Assembly: GCA_029582165.1 (NCBI GenBank)
Contig: CM055884.1
Span: 17,626,537-17,690,536, forward strand
Origin: Portulaca oleracea
Taxonomy: Eukaryota; Streptophyta; Magnoliopsida; Caryophyllales; Portulacaceae
Direction: 5' to 3'
Length of the DNA stretch: 64,000 nt
Below, one piece after another: positions 1 through 12,140 of the stretch (position 1 is the first letter of the stretch; every line of letters starts with the position of its first letter). The position numbers were made by a program, and so were the translations under genes. The notes beneath the pieces are model-generated. The model worked only from the letters and a program-made list of their open reading frames with translations, was not told the DNA's origin and did not search any database.

Positions 1-2095
1 ATATACTTACATTTAATTTTATAAGTGATTTAGATGAAAATACAAGATGGTTAACAATTCAACCATCTTACAACAAGCTGTTTATCATTTTCCATAAAAT
101 TAATATTATTGTAATTTTTAGTACAATATCTTTAACTCTAACCATGGTGATTTCATATTCTAACTCATTGTAATTTATAAATATTTAACGATTAAAGTTT
201 AACCAAATTGATACTCATTTAGGGATGGAGTTAGTAATTTTTATGGTAAAATGATTTCAAGTATCTGAAAAGACCTACCCAGCTAGTTGAACAATCCTTT
301 AATTGATCAACAAAATTGCAGGATGAATGTGATAATAAAATACCAGTCTTCGAGGAGTTTTCGAGCTACCAAATATACAAATAGTGCATTCATCTATTTA
401 TCTTTACTTATAAAAATTGTGATTTAAACTTTTAAGAAAGTTGTTTCAACCCAAATCTTCTCTACTTATAAATAGTCTGGTTTAAATATCATGCCAAAAT
501 TGGCGCTGTAAAATATATATCGACATGCATGAAATCCAAGGTTTAGTTGATAAAACAAGGAGAGCATGTCTGCCAGGTTGCATGACTCGTGAGCAAAGTC
601 CATTTCTCAAGAAAAATGCCCCAAAAAGGATATATATAATTGCAATAATTGGACTTAACCAAGCAAACTAAACTAATAAATTATGTTCTTAATTTATTAA
701 ATAAATTTTTAGGGATGTGAAAGTCAAAAGTTGCAGTGTCTGATTTGGGTTGGACAGGTCTGGTCTCATGATCCGATTACTGACATGGATCGGGTTGACC
801 GTCAGTTGGAGAAGGAAAACCGTTTTACATGCACAGTCAAAAATTGTAGGGGGTGCTATTGTATTTTTTAGAGGGTGGGAACTGGGAACTCAAAACAGCA
901 GGCAAAAAGGAAGCTATGTCATTAAATTAGATTAAGCTGATCATTTAAATTAAATTCAAAATAAATTTTTGGGGATGAAAGAAACTCATGGACCAGGCCG
1001 CCAAAAAGGAAGCAGCTTGAGATCTTTTTTTTTTCCGATAATTTGTAACTCAAAAAAGGGTAAGAAGGCTTCAAAGATGTTACAAGATCTGCAATAACAG
1101 CAAAACAACAAGAGATCAGCAAAAATAAGAAAGAAGCATAACTCGCTATAACGAGCATATAAAAGATAAAAAGCAGACAGCTATCTAACAAGGTTCTTCT
1201 TATGTTCCAGCAAATACTCTCTGAAAGCCTTAGTCACAGTCTCATGATCGTCACGAGACATTTTCAATAAATGCACTATGCTCCAGCAGCTTGAGTTGTT
1301 TGATTAGTATAATTAATTAATAAAAACTATTTAATGTAAAGTTTAATTTCTTATCTCATGTAATGATGCTCCTGTCTTCATGCAATCATGCATATACTGT
1401 CTGGGTATTTTACTTCCTTTTTTCTTTTGATGAAAGTGTACGTGTATCTATTCTTTGAATGCTTGCAGCTTTTTTTTTTTTTTGTTCTTTATTAATTGGA
1501 GTTATATGTCACATATGTCACAGGGTGACTTTAACTTAGTACAACACTTGTGAGGCTCTGGCAAGCTTAGACACGAGTTTACTTTATAAGCTTGCTAGCA
1601 ACGCTTTCACAAGCTTAACTTAAATTATGACGAACTAAGGGCTTGCCAAAAAAATGGATAAAATGGTTAGGGTAAGTTTTTACCTAAATCAACTAAAATT
1701 TACCAAGACTTACCAAAATGTACAATAACTAAAAAAAAATCAAAATAATTATTTTTTGTATATTAGGGTAAAGTTGACAAAACTTATCAAAAATTATCAA
1801 AAATTAGCAAAACTTAATTTTACCCAACTACTTTTTACTCATGAACTCCACCTGCCAGCATACATTAAAGACAAATTACAGGAACAAGAGTGTGTCTGGG
1901 AGAATATTTTGATTATTGCTTCTAAATGATAGATAGTTATAAATGAGATCCCAAGGGGTCTAGACTCCGATCTCCTCAATGGATGGTGCATGATGATTGA
2001 TTTGATCCAACAATCCATATTATCTATCTAGATCGCATGGATATGACTTAGTTATCTCGACCTTGCATGTCGTCTCGTGATTTCCTAATGTCAAA
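1..2095. other. AT-rich intergenic DNA, no gene recognised
   Basis: Both strands are full of stops, and no open stretch longer than 90 codons resembles a known family. There are T-runs near 1026 and 1470. A stretch at about 1655-1830 is rich in variants of GGTAAGTTTT and its reverse complement, which may be an old MITE remnant, but I could not define its ends. I see no tRNA, splice-bounded exon or promoter that I would defend. Confidence 0.6.
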
Positions 2096-2129
2096 GTGAA
2101 AACCAAAAAATCTGGAATATTCCTCTACG

Positions 2130-2460
2130 TAGGTCCTGCGGCCTTCACGTCTCGGTGGGCTTGGTCGGATCTTGGCCCAACCGAGAGAACTGGCCCACTT
2201 TCTAGGTGTAGGCCCTGCGCCCTACGCATTTGTTGCTGGGCCATTTGCTTGCTCGCGACTTTGACCCGGACCAACTCAGAGTGTAGGCCCCGCGACCTAC
2301 GCATGTGTTTGTTGTGTCGTTTGCTTGTTCCAAGCTTTTGATTCAGCACAATTCAAAGTGTAGGCCCTGCGGCCCACACCGATCTCCACTGGGTCACTTT
2401 ATTTTCTTTGCAAGCGTGTCACAACCCAAATTACAGTGTAGGCCCTGTGGCCTACATTGC
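2130..2460 (+). repeat. Array of five GTAGGCC-CTGC-GGCCTAC dyads spaced ~77 bp
   Basis: The core TAGGCCC begins at 2130, 2209, 2284, 2361 and 2439, so spacings are 79, 75, 77 and 78 bp. Each core is an inverted repeat with a four-base spacer; the fourth copy extends to GTGTAGGCC/GGCCCACAC with one mismatch. The sequence between cores is poorly conserved, so this is a degenerate tandem repeat with a protected core. It lies about 100 bp upstream of a PMD-like reading frame. A matching array with the same 77-bp step occurs at 15118-15287, upstream of the second such gene. The open frames crossing it (e.g. 2096-2341) look incidental. A regulatory role is inferred. Confidence 0.75.
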
Positions 2461-2564
2461 TTGTTGGTGGGCCCATTCGTTGCTTGTGTGATTCTTAGCC
2501 CCTTGCATGCGAATTTCAGGAGGACTCCCTGAAAACCTGTGGGAACCTGAAGAGTCCCCTGAAA

Positions 2565-4363
2565 GTTACTGCGTCTATCTCGGGTGATTTTGTGCGTGAC
2601 ACCTTAGCAAAGAACGGTTTTGCATCCTTTTGGGCGTGCTTGGTGGCCTGGGGTTGCAAAACCCACCGTGTTCTGGGAACAACCTTGGCGGAGCGGTTTT
2701 GGGACACAACGAATATGACTGTTCATATTTCGGTCCGGACCGGTACCGGTTGACCCAACAAAACCAGACCAAAAACCCGGACCAAATGGTAACCAGTCCG
2801 ACCTTCGGTCCAAGTTTTTTATGTTTTCAGGTTTTTGGTCTGGGTCGGTCTAAACCCCGAAAAACCCAAACCTAGACCGGAAACCCAATTATAAAATTTA
2901 AATTTATTCAAAAAAAAACATTCATGATATTTTAGGCGCTAATCACGCATATCAAAATATTATCACCTAAAAAAAATATTATATCCTAATTCAATGGCCC
3001 CTCCCCTCAAAATTGGAAAGATAAATATTTTGACATATATTCATCCTATTTTAACTTTGTATAAATTCACCTAAATGGTAATTAAATTTTAGTAAACTTT
3101 GTCTGTACTTGTGTGTGACTACAAATTTTGTCATATTATTATGTATTCTACCATATTATTATACCATTTAAATTTTTATAATTCATTACTTTCTAAAATT
3201 TCCCACCATAATTCCATAAAAATAACTTGCAATATAAAAAAAATGTAGTTTCTAACTATGACATACATTAATTAACTAATCAATCATTTTACCAATTTGA
3301 ATAGAAAAGTTTTAAAAACATCTCAACTGGTCCAAATCCTAATTGGGTTGATCTAGTTTGGGACCAATTGTTTTCGGTCTGGTCTTTGGTCCAAAGTTTT
3401 GGATATTTCGGGTTCCGGTCCAATCCGGGTTGGTCCGGGTTTGACCCAATGAACACCCCTAACAATGAATACATTTCACCTATTGGTGGGTGAAATAATA
3501 GTGACTCCTACAGATTTTGTCATGGTCACTAGCCTTCGTTATGGAGGGAAAAATGTGGTATTCCAGAGGGAAATCCCACCGGAAGTTATGACCATGTTGC
3601 AGGGTTTAATAAACCTGTCTTACACGCATTTTGAAGCAGCCCTTCGTGACAATAACTTCCAAGGCTTGCCAATTGATCAACGTCGCTTCTTATTCTTGGT
3701 GTATCTTATTGCTTCTACCATCTTTGTCAATCATGGTGACAATATTACCCTATCCTGGATGGGGAACCTGCTGAATTTCGAGAACATTCGGTAGCTGAAC
3801 TGGGGTAAAGCAGCCTATGATGCATTCCTTCATGGTCACCGTCGTGGGGTGCGACCCTCATAGAATGACGAACCTGTCATCACGCATGCCGCTCATCCTC
3901 ATTTTCAGTATGGCCGCACCTTTTGGAAGGTGCTCGAGGTATGTATTCGAGACTCTTCACACTTTCATGTTGTTTGTCTTTGTCATTTGTTGAATGAGAT
4001 GTATCTCTATGCAATCATGCCCCTATGAGTACATTCATCCTTTGAACATTCGATTGAAGAAGGGTAGGATGGTCCCTGCTACTGAACGGTGGATCGTCAA
4101 GACAATTCGGTGTAAGAAGTACACATTAGGCCGTTTGGATGAGGTTTGGTACATCCTGGATAACTTTACGCTGGTATGGTCCCTTCGTATTTTCTTTACA
4201 TCGTCCCTTATTGGCCCTACTTTAAACCCTTTCTTTTGCAAGCCCAAGTGAACTAGCGTCCCTGGGCGGGTTTCGATTTGGTGGGGCTCCCAGGCCCCTT
4301 GCATTTGGTGGAGCATGATACGTGCCTCTGCCTGCTAATGGAAGGCCCGTCGGGTCATGTTTG
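2565..4363 (+). pseudogene. Plant mobile domain (PMD)-like gene, 5' part, broken
   Basis: The frame starting near 2565 runs VRDTLAKNGFASFW...LAERFWDT, is interrupted by a MITE at 2714, and resumes in the same phase at 3462 with NTFHLLVGEIIVTPTDF. PMD (aminotransferase-like) proteins typically have the order W-D-T-x-T-FH-x-GE-x-T-x-T-x-x-D-x-A-x-x-x-GL; here the last part reads VMVTSLRYGG. Downstream LFLVYLIASTIFVN and LNWGKAAYDAFLHG match the later PMD blocks. A stop follows ENIR at 3792-3794. A plausible intron donor, GAG|GTATGT, lies at 3939, and a further diverged exon covers about 3994-4250. The copia element cuts the gene at 4364 and it continues at 13005. PMD proteins act in nuclear silencing or are domesticated from transposons; which applies here is unknown. 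I see no initiation codon I would defend. Confidence 0.65.
2714..3461. mobile_element. hAT-like non-autonomous element (MITE), 748 bp
   Basis: The flanks are ACAACGAA (2706-2713) and ACAATGAA (3462-3469), an 8-bp duplication with one mismatch, as expected for hAT. The right terminus read inward is TAGGGGTGTTCATTGGG, a common hAT-type end. The left terminus, TATGACTGTTCAT, matches it imperfectly. Both subterminal regions are crowded with GGTCCGG/CCGGACC-type motifs, again hAT-like. The interior is AT-rich and codes for nothing. The insertion is confirmed by the PMD frame: removing the element and one duplication copy joins the two halves in phase. The element is old, because termini and duplication have diverged. 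Confidence 0.8.
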
Positions 4364-5202
4364 TGTTAGGTTTTAGGTTATCTATTTCCTAAACAGTTAC
4401 AGATTAATTGGCGGAATATTCATAACAATTATAAAACAATTAATCACAACAATTGCAGAGGCTTTAGTAATTATACCTGATCGATAATCCGGCTGATGAA
4501 GAGGTTGACCTTCGAGATTCCAATGTTGAAATCCTCTACTGAAAGTCCACACAGCACTCCGGGAACCCGACTACTAGATCGATCCGATCGAGACGAATCT
4601 CAATCTAAGTTGTATGTGATATTGTTTCGGAAACAAATAATGTTTCCTGAAACAGGAACTGCAAAACTCAAAGAGAGAGGAACTCAGGAAATCACCGTGG
4701 TATCTCTCTAAGAGTCTCAGGCAGTTGGTGTGTAAATCATCTCTCACAGAGACCCCTTTATATAGTGTTTAGAAAACCTAGGGAGACGGTTCAAAACCCT
4801 AAAGGGCCTACTTAACGCAACAACGCACTTGTAAGGCCCAACACGGTCCGTGTTGGACTCCAGAAGGTGCATTAACTCGGCCCATGGACACCACGGACCG
4901 TGGTGTCCCAACACGGACCGTGTTGGGTCAACATGGTCCGTGTTGAACCCAGTTCAGTCCGTGTTGGGCTGATTTCTCACAGAAATCAGTTCCCAACATT
5001 TCTAAACGTAATACAATATTACTTAGGTTACATACATTGTTCCAGGGCACTGACTTGTGTGACCCAGTAGGACCAAATAATATAGTTGTAATTTAAACAT
5101 ATTTATTTACTAATTATAGAGGTCTCTAGCAAGACATATAATTACTATACTACTTTGGTTTAATCTTTATGTATATCGAACATTGTCGGGACATTCCCAA
5201 CA
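4364..5202 (-). repeat. 3' LTR of the copia element
   Basis: It starts TGTTGGGAATG and ends CCTAACA when read on the minus strand, with TG...CA termini. It is nearly identical to 12141-12999, differing by scattered substitutions and a roughly 20-bp difference in the dyad cluster: the other copy carries one extra CGGTCCGTGTTG unit. Confidence 0.93.
4756..4968 (-). promoter_or_regulatory. LTR promoter: dyad cluster (motif A) upstream of TATA box
   Basis: On the minus strand CTATATAAAG (plus 4756-4765) is a clear TATA box. About 73 bp upstream begins a cluster of CAACACGGTCCGTGTTG-type inverted repeats at about 4839, 4889, 4909, 4929 and 4951. One member is CACCACGGACCGTGGTG, where both arms changed (A to C, T to G), so the dyad is preserved. 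The function is inferred. Confidence 0.75.
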
Positions 5203-5213
5203 ATCTCCCACTT
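5203..5213 (-). other. Polypurine tract of the copia element
   Basis: Read on the minus strand it is AAGTGGGAGAT, immediately upstream of the 3' LTR start TGTTGGG. The sequence and position are typical of a copia plus-strand priming site. The same tract occurs beside the LTR ending at 56549. Confidence 0.8.
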
Positions 5214-6689
5214 GTCCCACAAGTGTTCGATTCCTTGAATTCCCTTGTCACTTACTGTCTCATATTCAGATAAGGTAAGCTGATGTCATCCTTATGTAAG
5301 ACCCGAAACGTTCCTCGATCTCCGAGTTTGGACTTTGAAAAGTAGATGATCAACTATTGATGCAACTGAGCTCGGCCAAGCATTTTCAGTCCAATCTCAC
5401 CGAGTGGCCAATAAGACAATTATCCCTAAAAGGGAGGACAATGCCATCTTGTTCAGACACACATTCTCACATGATCCAATCAGAACGCACACCGCCTTTG
5501 TAGCCTCATCACGAAGGCGTTTGACGCGCTCCAAAGTTACAACAAATCATGCAGTCTGTGTACTGAACTCAGGATTTAGGAATTTTGAGTAGTGAGAGCT
5601 CTTATGACATTCCTAACTTAAAGAGCTCCCAGTGCGGGTCAGTTCGGTAGTTGTTCTCAATAATACCCATGTGATTGATTTATGATGTCATCACATCACT
5701 ATGATCACGAAACTTGATCATCACCTCAATCCTACATGCTAATTGTGTTGATATTATCACTATTCCTACGTGATAATACAATTAGGAACCAGACTGACTG
5801 TCGACCAAGACTAGCATTATCAAGTTCACTAATGGGGTTTCAGAAATCGAACCTCATCCAAAGCGCTAACATTTTTGGACATTTACATAATTCTAAACCA
5901 TAATTAATGTAAATTTGGAATCTTATTCTTAATGATGAATCAACAAGGTCATAATTCATGAACAATTCATGTAAGTTTGACTTATTAATATTCCGGAATG
6001 TGTTCAATACCTATTGCCCGTGAATGACTATCATGCTATAACTACAATAGGGGTTTAGTACATAATACTTGCAATGAACCTTGCACATATACCATCTCAC
6101 TAATGACCTTTCATACAGGGAGATATTTCCGGAACTTATGTTTGGATTCATAGTGAGCTTCAGTTCCTTTGCTTAAGTGATGGCTCCTATCAACAAGGCT
6201 CCATTTCTCTCGCAAGGCTAGAAACATCACCTAGTTCTGAAACGAACTTCGCAATCCTAACAATTTCTATCACAGCTTTTAAAGTCGTGTCATGCTTGTC
6301 TTATTTTGTAGAATTAAACGCATGTCATGTTAGGAACTTCTTCCAGCTCACCTCAATACCACTCAAACAGATCGTATAATTTTCTTTGACCCTTCAGATA
6401 ATTATATTTCTCTGTCATAAGTGTAGCATCAATGCAACTCTTCACACTTAGCTTTTATCAACCACTTTAGACTTAGGACACATCCTTAAGTTTGCTTATA
6501 CATACACAATGTATATGTATATGTCTCATCCTTTTTTAGATCTTCTGATTGTTTTGAGACAACCAGATTCCCTAAGGATATGCCATGATTTATGGAAGTT
6601 AATCCACTCTCGAAGTGGGTTGAACTATTCAACACCTAGTCAACTTTAATTCAAACAATCAAAATCTTTAATCTATCATTATAGATCTT
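5214..6689 (-). other. Copia 3' internal region, decayed
   Basis: This stretch lies between the polypurine tract and the recognisable RT. It should hold the RNase H end of pol, but I find no motif that survives the stops. About 570 bp of it (5203-5790) is repeated in the truncated copy at 56550-57117. Confidence 0.5.
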
Positions 6690-7110
6690 GTCTCCAAGAA
6701 AATTCTTAGCCCCACCAATCCTTCAGTTTGAAAATTATTTCCTAGTCAACCTCAGTAGAAGCAACATTGGAATATTCTTCTCAGTAGGCAGTATGTCAAT
6801 CACATACAATATCAGAAAACGCATTGCTCCCATTGAACTTCTTGTAAACACAATATTATCTTTGGCACTTCCAAGTAAGTCAAACCTTTTTGATATCCTG
6901 GTCAACAAGGTCAATGATTCCAACTCCTAGAAGCTTCCTTAAGACCACAGATGGTCTCTTGAAGTTTACAAGTATTCCAACAAAAGACCACTCAGTTGTG
7001 TCAAGTACACATCTTTCTTCAAAATCTAATTTTGAAGTCAGTCTTGATGTCTATCTTAATGAACCCATGTTTTTCCTTAAAACCCTCCTATGCCTGATGG
7101 TTCACACCTT
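6690..7110 (-). pseudogene. Copia reverse transcriptase (RVT_2) remnant
   Basis: On the minus strand the frame at 6735-6923 has VFTRSSMGAMRFLILYVIDIL, which aligns with the copia block VYKK...G..V.FLVLYVDDILLIG. The catalytic YVDD is YVID here, so one catalytic Asp is lost. Upstream, in broken frames, KDVYLTQLSG matches EDVYM.QPEGF of the same domain. Many frameshifts are present. This is inactive. Confidence 0.75.
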
Positions 7111-7639
7111 CAGACAAATCAACCGAGTTCTAAACTTGGTTGCATACATGGAGTCCATTTTAGACTTTATGGAATCTTGTTTTGCTAAAGCTTCTTTGAT
7201 GTAGGTACAGTCATTACTTTCTAAAAGTAACATCTCACGCTCATCAATAGAAGATTGATATCTTTGTAGATGACGGAGTTGTTTACCTGACCTTGCTTGG
7301 AGTAACGTTCATGACACCTCCTCCTCAACGTTTTGAGGCACTTCTACTGCCTCAACCTCGTTCTTAATTTCCCGACCAATAGGAAAACTTGAACTAGGAT
7401 CAAGTAGTGGAGTTTTAGGTGATGATTATAGTGTTTTGTGTCTCTTGAACTTCGGTAAGTTCAAAAATCTCTCCCACTCTTTCTTTTAGAGAATAACATA
7501 TTCTCTAAGAAGAAAGCATTTTGAAACACAAACGCTATCCTCTACAATAGTTTGTAGAAGTGATACCCCTTTCTTTCAGAAAACAGTTCAAGGACTTTTC
7601 CTCTCCAAATCATATGTGGTGTCTTCCTTAGTGCCTCAG

Positions 7640-8125
7640 ATAATCTTTGTTCAGTAATTAGAGCTATGGTTAATTGCGTGTATCCCCAAAAAGGTAACCG
7701 GCAATGTTGACTCAACCATCATTGATCGCACCATATCTAATAAGGTGTGATTCCTCTTTTAGATACGTCATTTTGAATTGTCGTATTTCTAGAGGAGAGA
7801 GTTATGAAACAATTCCACATTCTCTGGAATGGTCAATGAAATCTTTGGCTCAAATACTCACCTCCTCAATCTAATTGAAGGATTTTGATTTTCTTGCCAA
7901 GTTGGTTTTGTACTTCACTTTGAATCTCTTTGAACATTTCAAAGGATTTGGACTTGTGGCTTATTAAGTAGATATACCCATATCTACTAAAAATCGTCAC
8001 TGAAAGTGATGAAAAGTACAACAAACCTTCTTCTAGCACTAGTGCTCATAGGCCTACATACATCAATATGCTTGCATCCTAATAAGTCATTAGCTTGTTC
8101 ACCAATTCCAATAAGAGGTGATTTT
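7640..8125 (-). pseudogene. Copia integrase core remnant
   Basis: On the minus strand, across broken frames, I read HACLMGKMTK, HKSKSFEMFKEIQSEVQNQ, KIKILQLD.GGEYLS, then a diverged block ending LPFWGYTQLT. These match copia integrase blocks (C.LGKM..PF, HKSE.FEKFKEF..EVENQ, IK.LRSDRGGEYLS, LPLSFWGYAL). The second catalytic Asp lies in LQLD, where the family has LRSD. Stops interrupt every frame. Confidence 0.75.
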
Positions 8126-8690
8126 AGTCATCTTACCCATCAGGCATGCTTTATAAACATTGAACTTTTCAAAGTTTATGTTTTCCGAAATCCTACACTA
8201 TGCAGTTTTCTGAATGCGTTTCTGATTAATATGACTTAAGCTTATAGTGCTAGAATTATGTTTCATTTGAGTCATTTGTTCAAACTCTTGGCTCAGCCAT
8301 TAGCATCCTTTCGATCGTATCTAGGTGCTCTCATTGTTTCGCCAATACTACTTTATTTTGGAAATCTTCAAACTATTTTAACATTCCAGCTTCAGATGAA
8401 TATCATAGACATGAATCACCATGTGTTATTTTATTCATCTTTGAAGATTTGAAGTAATTCATCTCTTGTACTTGTGCTCAATTGGACTACATACATCCAT
8501 ATGCATGAGTGTTTGTTGGCACGTTCACCCTTTCTTGTAAAAGGTACAGTCATGCTTTGCAAACATCACAAGTTTCACAGTCTTATTATTCAAAAGTCTA
8601 TCACTGTGACGCTTCCGAATGCGCTCTGATTTGCATGACTTAATAGATAGATACAAGATTTATGTTTGAACATGAGTTATTCCTATTAAA
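8030..8690 (-). repeat. Duplicated pre-integrase segment inside the copia element
   Basis: About 8034-8250 and 8465-8690 carry two diverged versions of the same stretch, offset by about 430 bp. Shared landmarks in order are a CACTAGTGCTC/ACTTGTGCTC block, GGCCTACATACATC/GGACTACATACATC, TTGTTCACC/CGTTCACCC, GAATGCG and ATGACTTA. One copy should not exist in a normal copia pol. A (CT)n run at 8731-8750 follows. Confidence 0.6.
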
Positions 8691-11600
8691 CCTTTTGGTT
8701 TCGATGTGTTGTGTGTGTTTATTCGAGATCCTCTCTCTCTCTCTCTCTAATTGAGAGTAAGAAATACTTATAATGAGAACATAGAATCACCTATAAATTT
8801 CTCTCATAAGTCTTGAGGAAATGGATAATCAACCAACTCTTCATAAGGAACTACAACTAATTGCATGTTCTTATTTGTAGGCTGACTCTCATCCTTCAAA
8901 ACACATCTACTTTGCTGTAGATCCTGCACATTTGCATAAATGCGAGTTTCACAACCGATATCTTATACTCAAAATGGGTTTAATAAGTCTAGTGTGTATC
9001 ATATGCATTTGCCTAGAATTGAAATCATATCTCAAGTCTTCCTTATAGTTATTCACGCTCCCAATGTCATACATGATCTGGTTGTTAACCGGTTGCTGTC
9101 ATTGGTTGGGTATGTACAACTGTTAGTCCTTACCTTTCCTTTGACTTCTTGTCTTTGATAGATTTCTTAAATCTTATTTCCCTTTCACTAAAAGACTATC
9201 TTTAGTTGCCAACCTTTTGGTTAAAGCGAGGATCTGAGGTTTATTATGTTTTAAAATAGTCAAATTATTTCAAAACATGAGTACCATCAATTGGCCTTGA
9301 TCTAGCTTAACCGAGACTATCTGGTTGTTGGTTTCATATGCATCAACTCGAACTAGTTCGAAGAACTTGGTTTTGAGTTTGGAAATATCGAAAACCTTCC
9401 TCTAACCTTCAAACATTTTGAAGTTAAAGTTGTATGAATACTATGACATTACATGTATTCATTTGGCTTGATTGACCTCTTAATATTGATGCGTAGCTCA
9501 TGTTATATCAAAGACATGTTTATTTTAATTCGCCTAAGACAATCTTGTGATAGCGATGCCAATTAAGGAATTGATGTAATTGTTTTTCTCTTTCTCAAGG
9601 AGAAAACAATATTTTATTAGTGGTGGATGTTTGAGTGAAAAAGACATCAATAATTCTACGAGACAAAATTGGTTCATTTTAGTCATTATTCATCAATAGA
9701 AATTAAACTAATTTTAATTTCAAATCAAAACACTTTATTAATTCTCACTTAGTGTTTTAATTTTAACCAAGACCCACAAGACCCATGGGCTCAAGTGGAC
9801 TTTGGCCCAACAAAACTCTAGCCCATGTTACTTTGGTGGATCATCTTATGATCGATCATTCAATATGACTCTTGGCAAGAAATTTGTATCAAATACCATT
9901 TCTCTTCCTCAGCTCTTAACTCAAAACTATTTTGCTTGCTAATTTGAATTGACCTAACTCTCACACCCTACTTATTAATGATAGATAAATAATTCACTTT
10001 GGCTTTCTTTATTTTTCCATCTAAGTAGTGTTTCGATAGGTTGAGCAATAATTCAATTTTGAGAGTATGTTTTATTATCCTAAGCATGCAATTCTAGGTG
10101 AACTCTTTCGAAAAGCATAAAAGGAATAATAAAACAACATGCTATAACGAATTTAAAGCATAAATAAAACCCCTAGTATGGCCACCTAGACTTAATTAAC
10201 TAATTTAACTAAGCTTTGACAGTCTTCAAGAAAATCTTCTTGGACTTTGCAACTTCCTTGGATGTGCTCCCACTCGAATCACCAACTCGAATCACCACCT
10301 TCATTGATGTTGGGCTCCCACTCAACTTGATGTATTCAATTACAACAAATTTACAAAGTGGACCTCACAATTGAGGCCTTACATGAATTAAAATAAACTT
10401 AACTGAAAATTTAAATTTAAAATTAAGTCAATGACGACACGCAGGCAGTATTTCACACAACCCGGTACGCAGACCGGTAAAACTAACTATCTATGGCCAT
10501 ACTAGAAGACATGCAAACATGTACTATTGCAATAATTATATCAAATATAACACATGTTTAGATAACAAATTATAAAGACATACATAATTGCAACACAACA
10601 CATATAAGGAAAGAAATATTAAATATGGTTTCCTAAAAGATTGCATGATTAACAAAATTCCAAATTTTATCTTAATTACCTAAACGGATTTAGGATTTTA
10701 TACCTATACACACAAAATACTCGATTTTCCTAAAATCAAGGAAACTAAAAGATACTATATCTTTTAAAGATATTGTAAGTTTCCTAAACTTTACAGAATT
10801 AATAGATTTTATGCTCATTAACTGATTTAGTAGTAATAGGATTAAATAATTAATTTCTAAAATTAATTACAAACCCTAAAACACACGAATTCACCAAAAC
10901 TGCTGGCAACACGGTCCGTGTTGCTTTCCAGTTTCGGTTAATTTCGTGAATGAAAAACTTAAATAAAATTATCATAACTTATCGAGTTTAATAATTTCAT
11001 ATTATAGTGTTATCTAATAACCCAATATGAACATTTTCCAGAATTTTAACAATTTTCAAAAGATTGTAAAATTTTAGGGAATTAAACATTTTAATTCTCC
11101 GTTTAAGAAGAAAATAAATAATAACAGTTCGATAAGTTTAAAAAATCAAATTTTATAATTTTTCCATACAGTAGATCCATCTAATATGCTACTGTAAAAT
11201 GTTCATATTTTTATCAAATTTCTAAAATTAGAATAAAAATCAGAGAAGTAAACAATTTTACTTTTCTGTTAATCTGTAAATTAAAGGAAAATTAGTTAAT
11301 GATGTAGAAAATTCACGAAAATTTTATCCATAACAGAATGGTTACCCAATAACCTACTGTAATATTTTCAGAAAATTTGCAAATTTCTATCAATTTTCAA
11401 AATTTAGAGAAACAAAAAATTTATTTCTCTGAGATCTTAAAATCTAAATTAAAAAATATTATTTAAACGGATAAATTAACGGAAAATTTTTTCCCTAAAA
11501 GTATGGTCATGCAGTAGCCTACTGTAAAATTTTCAGAAGTTTTACAAATTTCTATAAATTTATAAAATTCAGAGAATTAAACGATTTTTAATTCTCTTTA

Positions 11601-12122
11601 GAACTGAAAACTCAATTAAAAATCCATTTTAATTGGGAAAAATCTACAAAACTTATGGAAAGTCCAGAACATTTCCAGACACCTCCAGTAAAAAGTTCGG
11701 AAATTTTTGATTTTGTTTGATATTTTATTTTTATTTTTCATATTTACCGTAAATAAACTAAATCAGAAAATAATTCTACAAAACCATATTTTGCGAATTT
11801 TGACCTATTTCATGTGTTGCCTACTGTTTAACAATATTAAACAAGATTGTTTCTAAAACATTCAAAATTGAATCAAGTTTATGTCATATTTAACGATTAA
11901 ACAAACATAAAATCGATTAAATAAAGACAATAAGAAATTAATAATAACAAAGCATGAAATTTTACAATAAAATTCCAGATTTACTATCACGAACAGTAAA
12001 GATTAAAACTTTCATAAAGATTCAAAATTTTTAGGCATAAATCTACTCTAGCATATTCATAATATAATTCAACTATTGACAAAATTACTTATGAGTACAA
12101 GTACAATACTTTAGCATGCAAT
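8691..12122 (-). other. Copia gag region and 5' leader, decayed
   Basis: The expected gag lies here, but no frame over about 70 codons remains and I cannot point to a zinc knuckle with confidence. From about 9960 to 12120 the sequence is extremely AT-rich, as in untranslated leaders. An isolated CAACACGGTCCGTGTTG dyad stands at 10909-10925, outside either LTR. Confidence 0.5.
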
Positions 12123-12140
12123 TGGTGGCTCTGATACCAC
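12123..12140 (-). other. Primer binding site (tRNA-Met type)
   Basis: The minus strand reads GTGGTATCAGAGCCACCA directly after the LTR end CCTAACA, with one spacer base. TGGTATCAGAGC is the standard initiator-Met primer site of plant copia elements. Confidence 0.9.

Noticed and set aside
922..1191. Hydrophobic 89-codon minus frame
   Set aside because: Leu/Phe-rich from T-rich DNA; no homologous motif, no upstream promoter or splice context.
1655..1830. Possible Stowaway-like MITE with GGTAAGTTTT and AAAACTTA repeats
   Set aside because: No definable termini or TA duplication; simple AT-rich repetition suffices.
2096..2341. 81-codon plus frame across the motif D array, with minus frame 2125-2349
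   Set aside because: Both frames are explained by GC-rich repeat cores without stops; no similarity and no conserved start.
2130..2460. CRISPR-like spacing of short repeats
   Set aside because: Plant nuclear context; repeats are degenerate inverted cores with related, not unique, intervening sequence.
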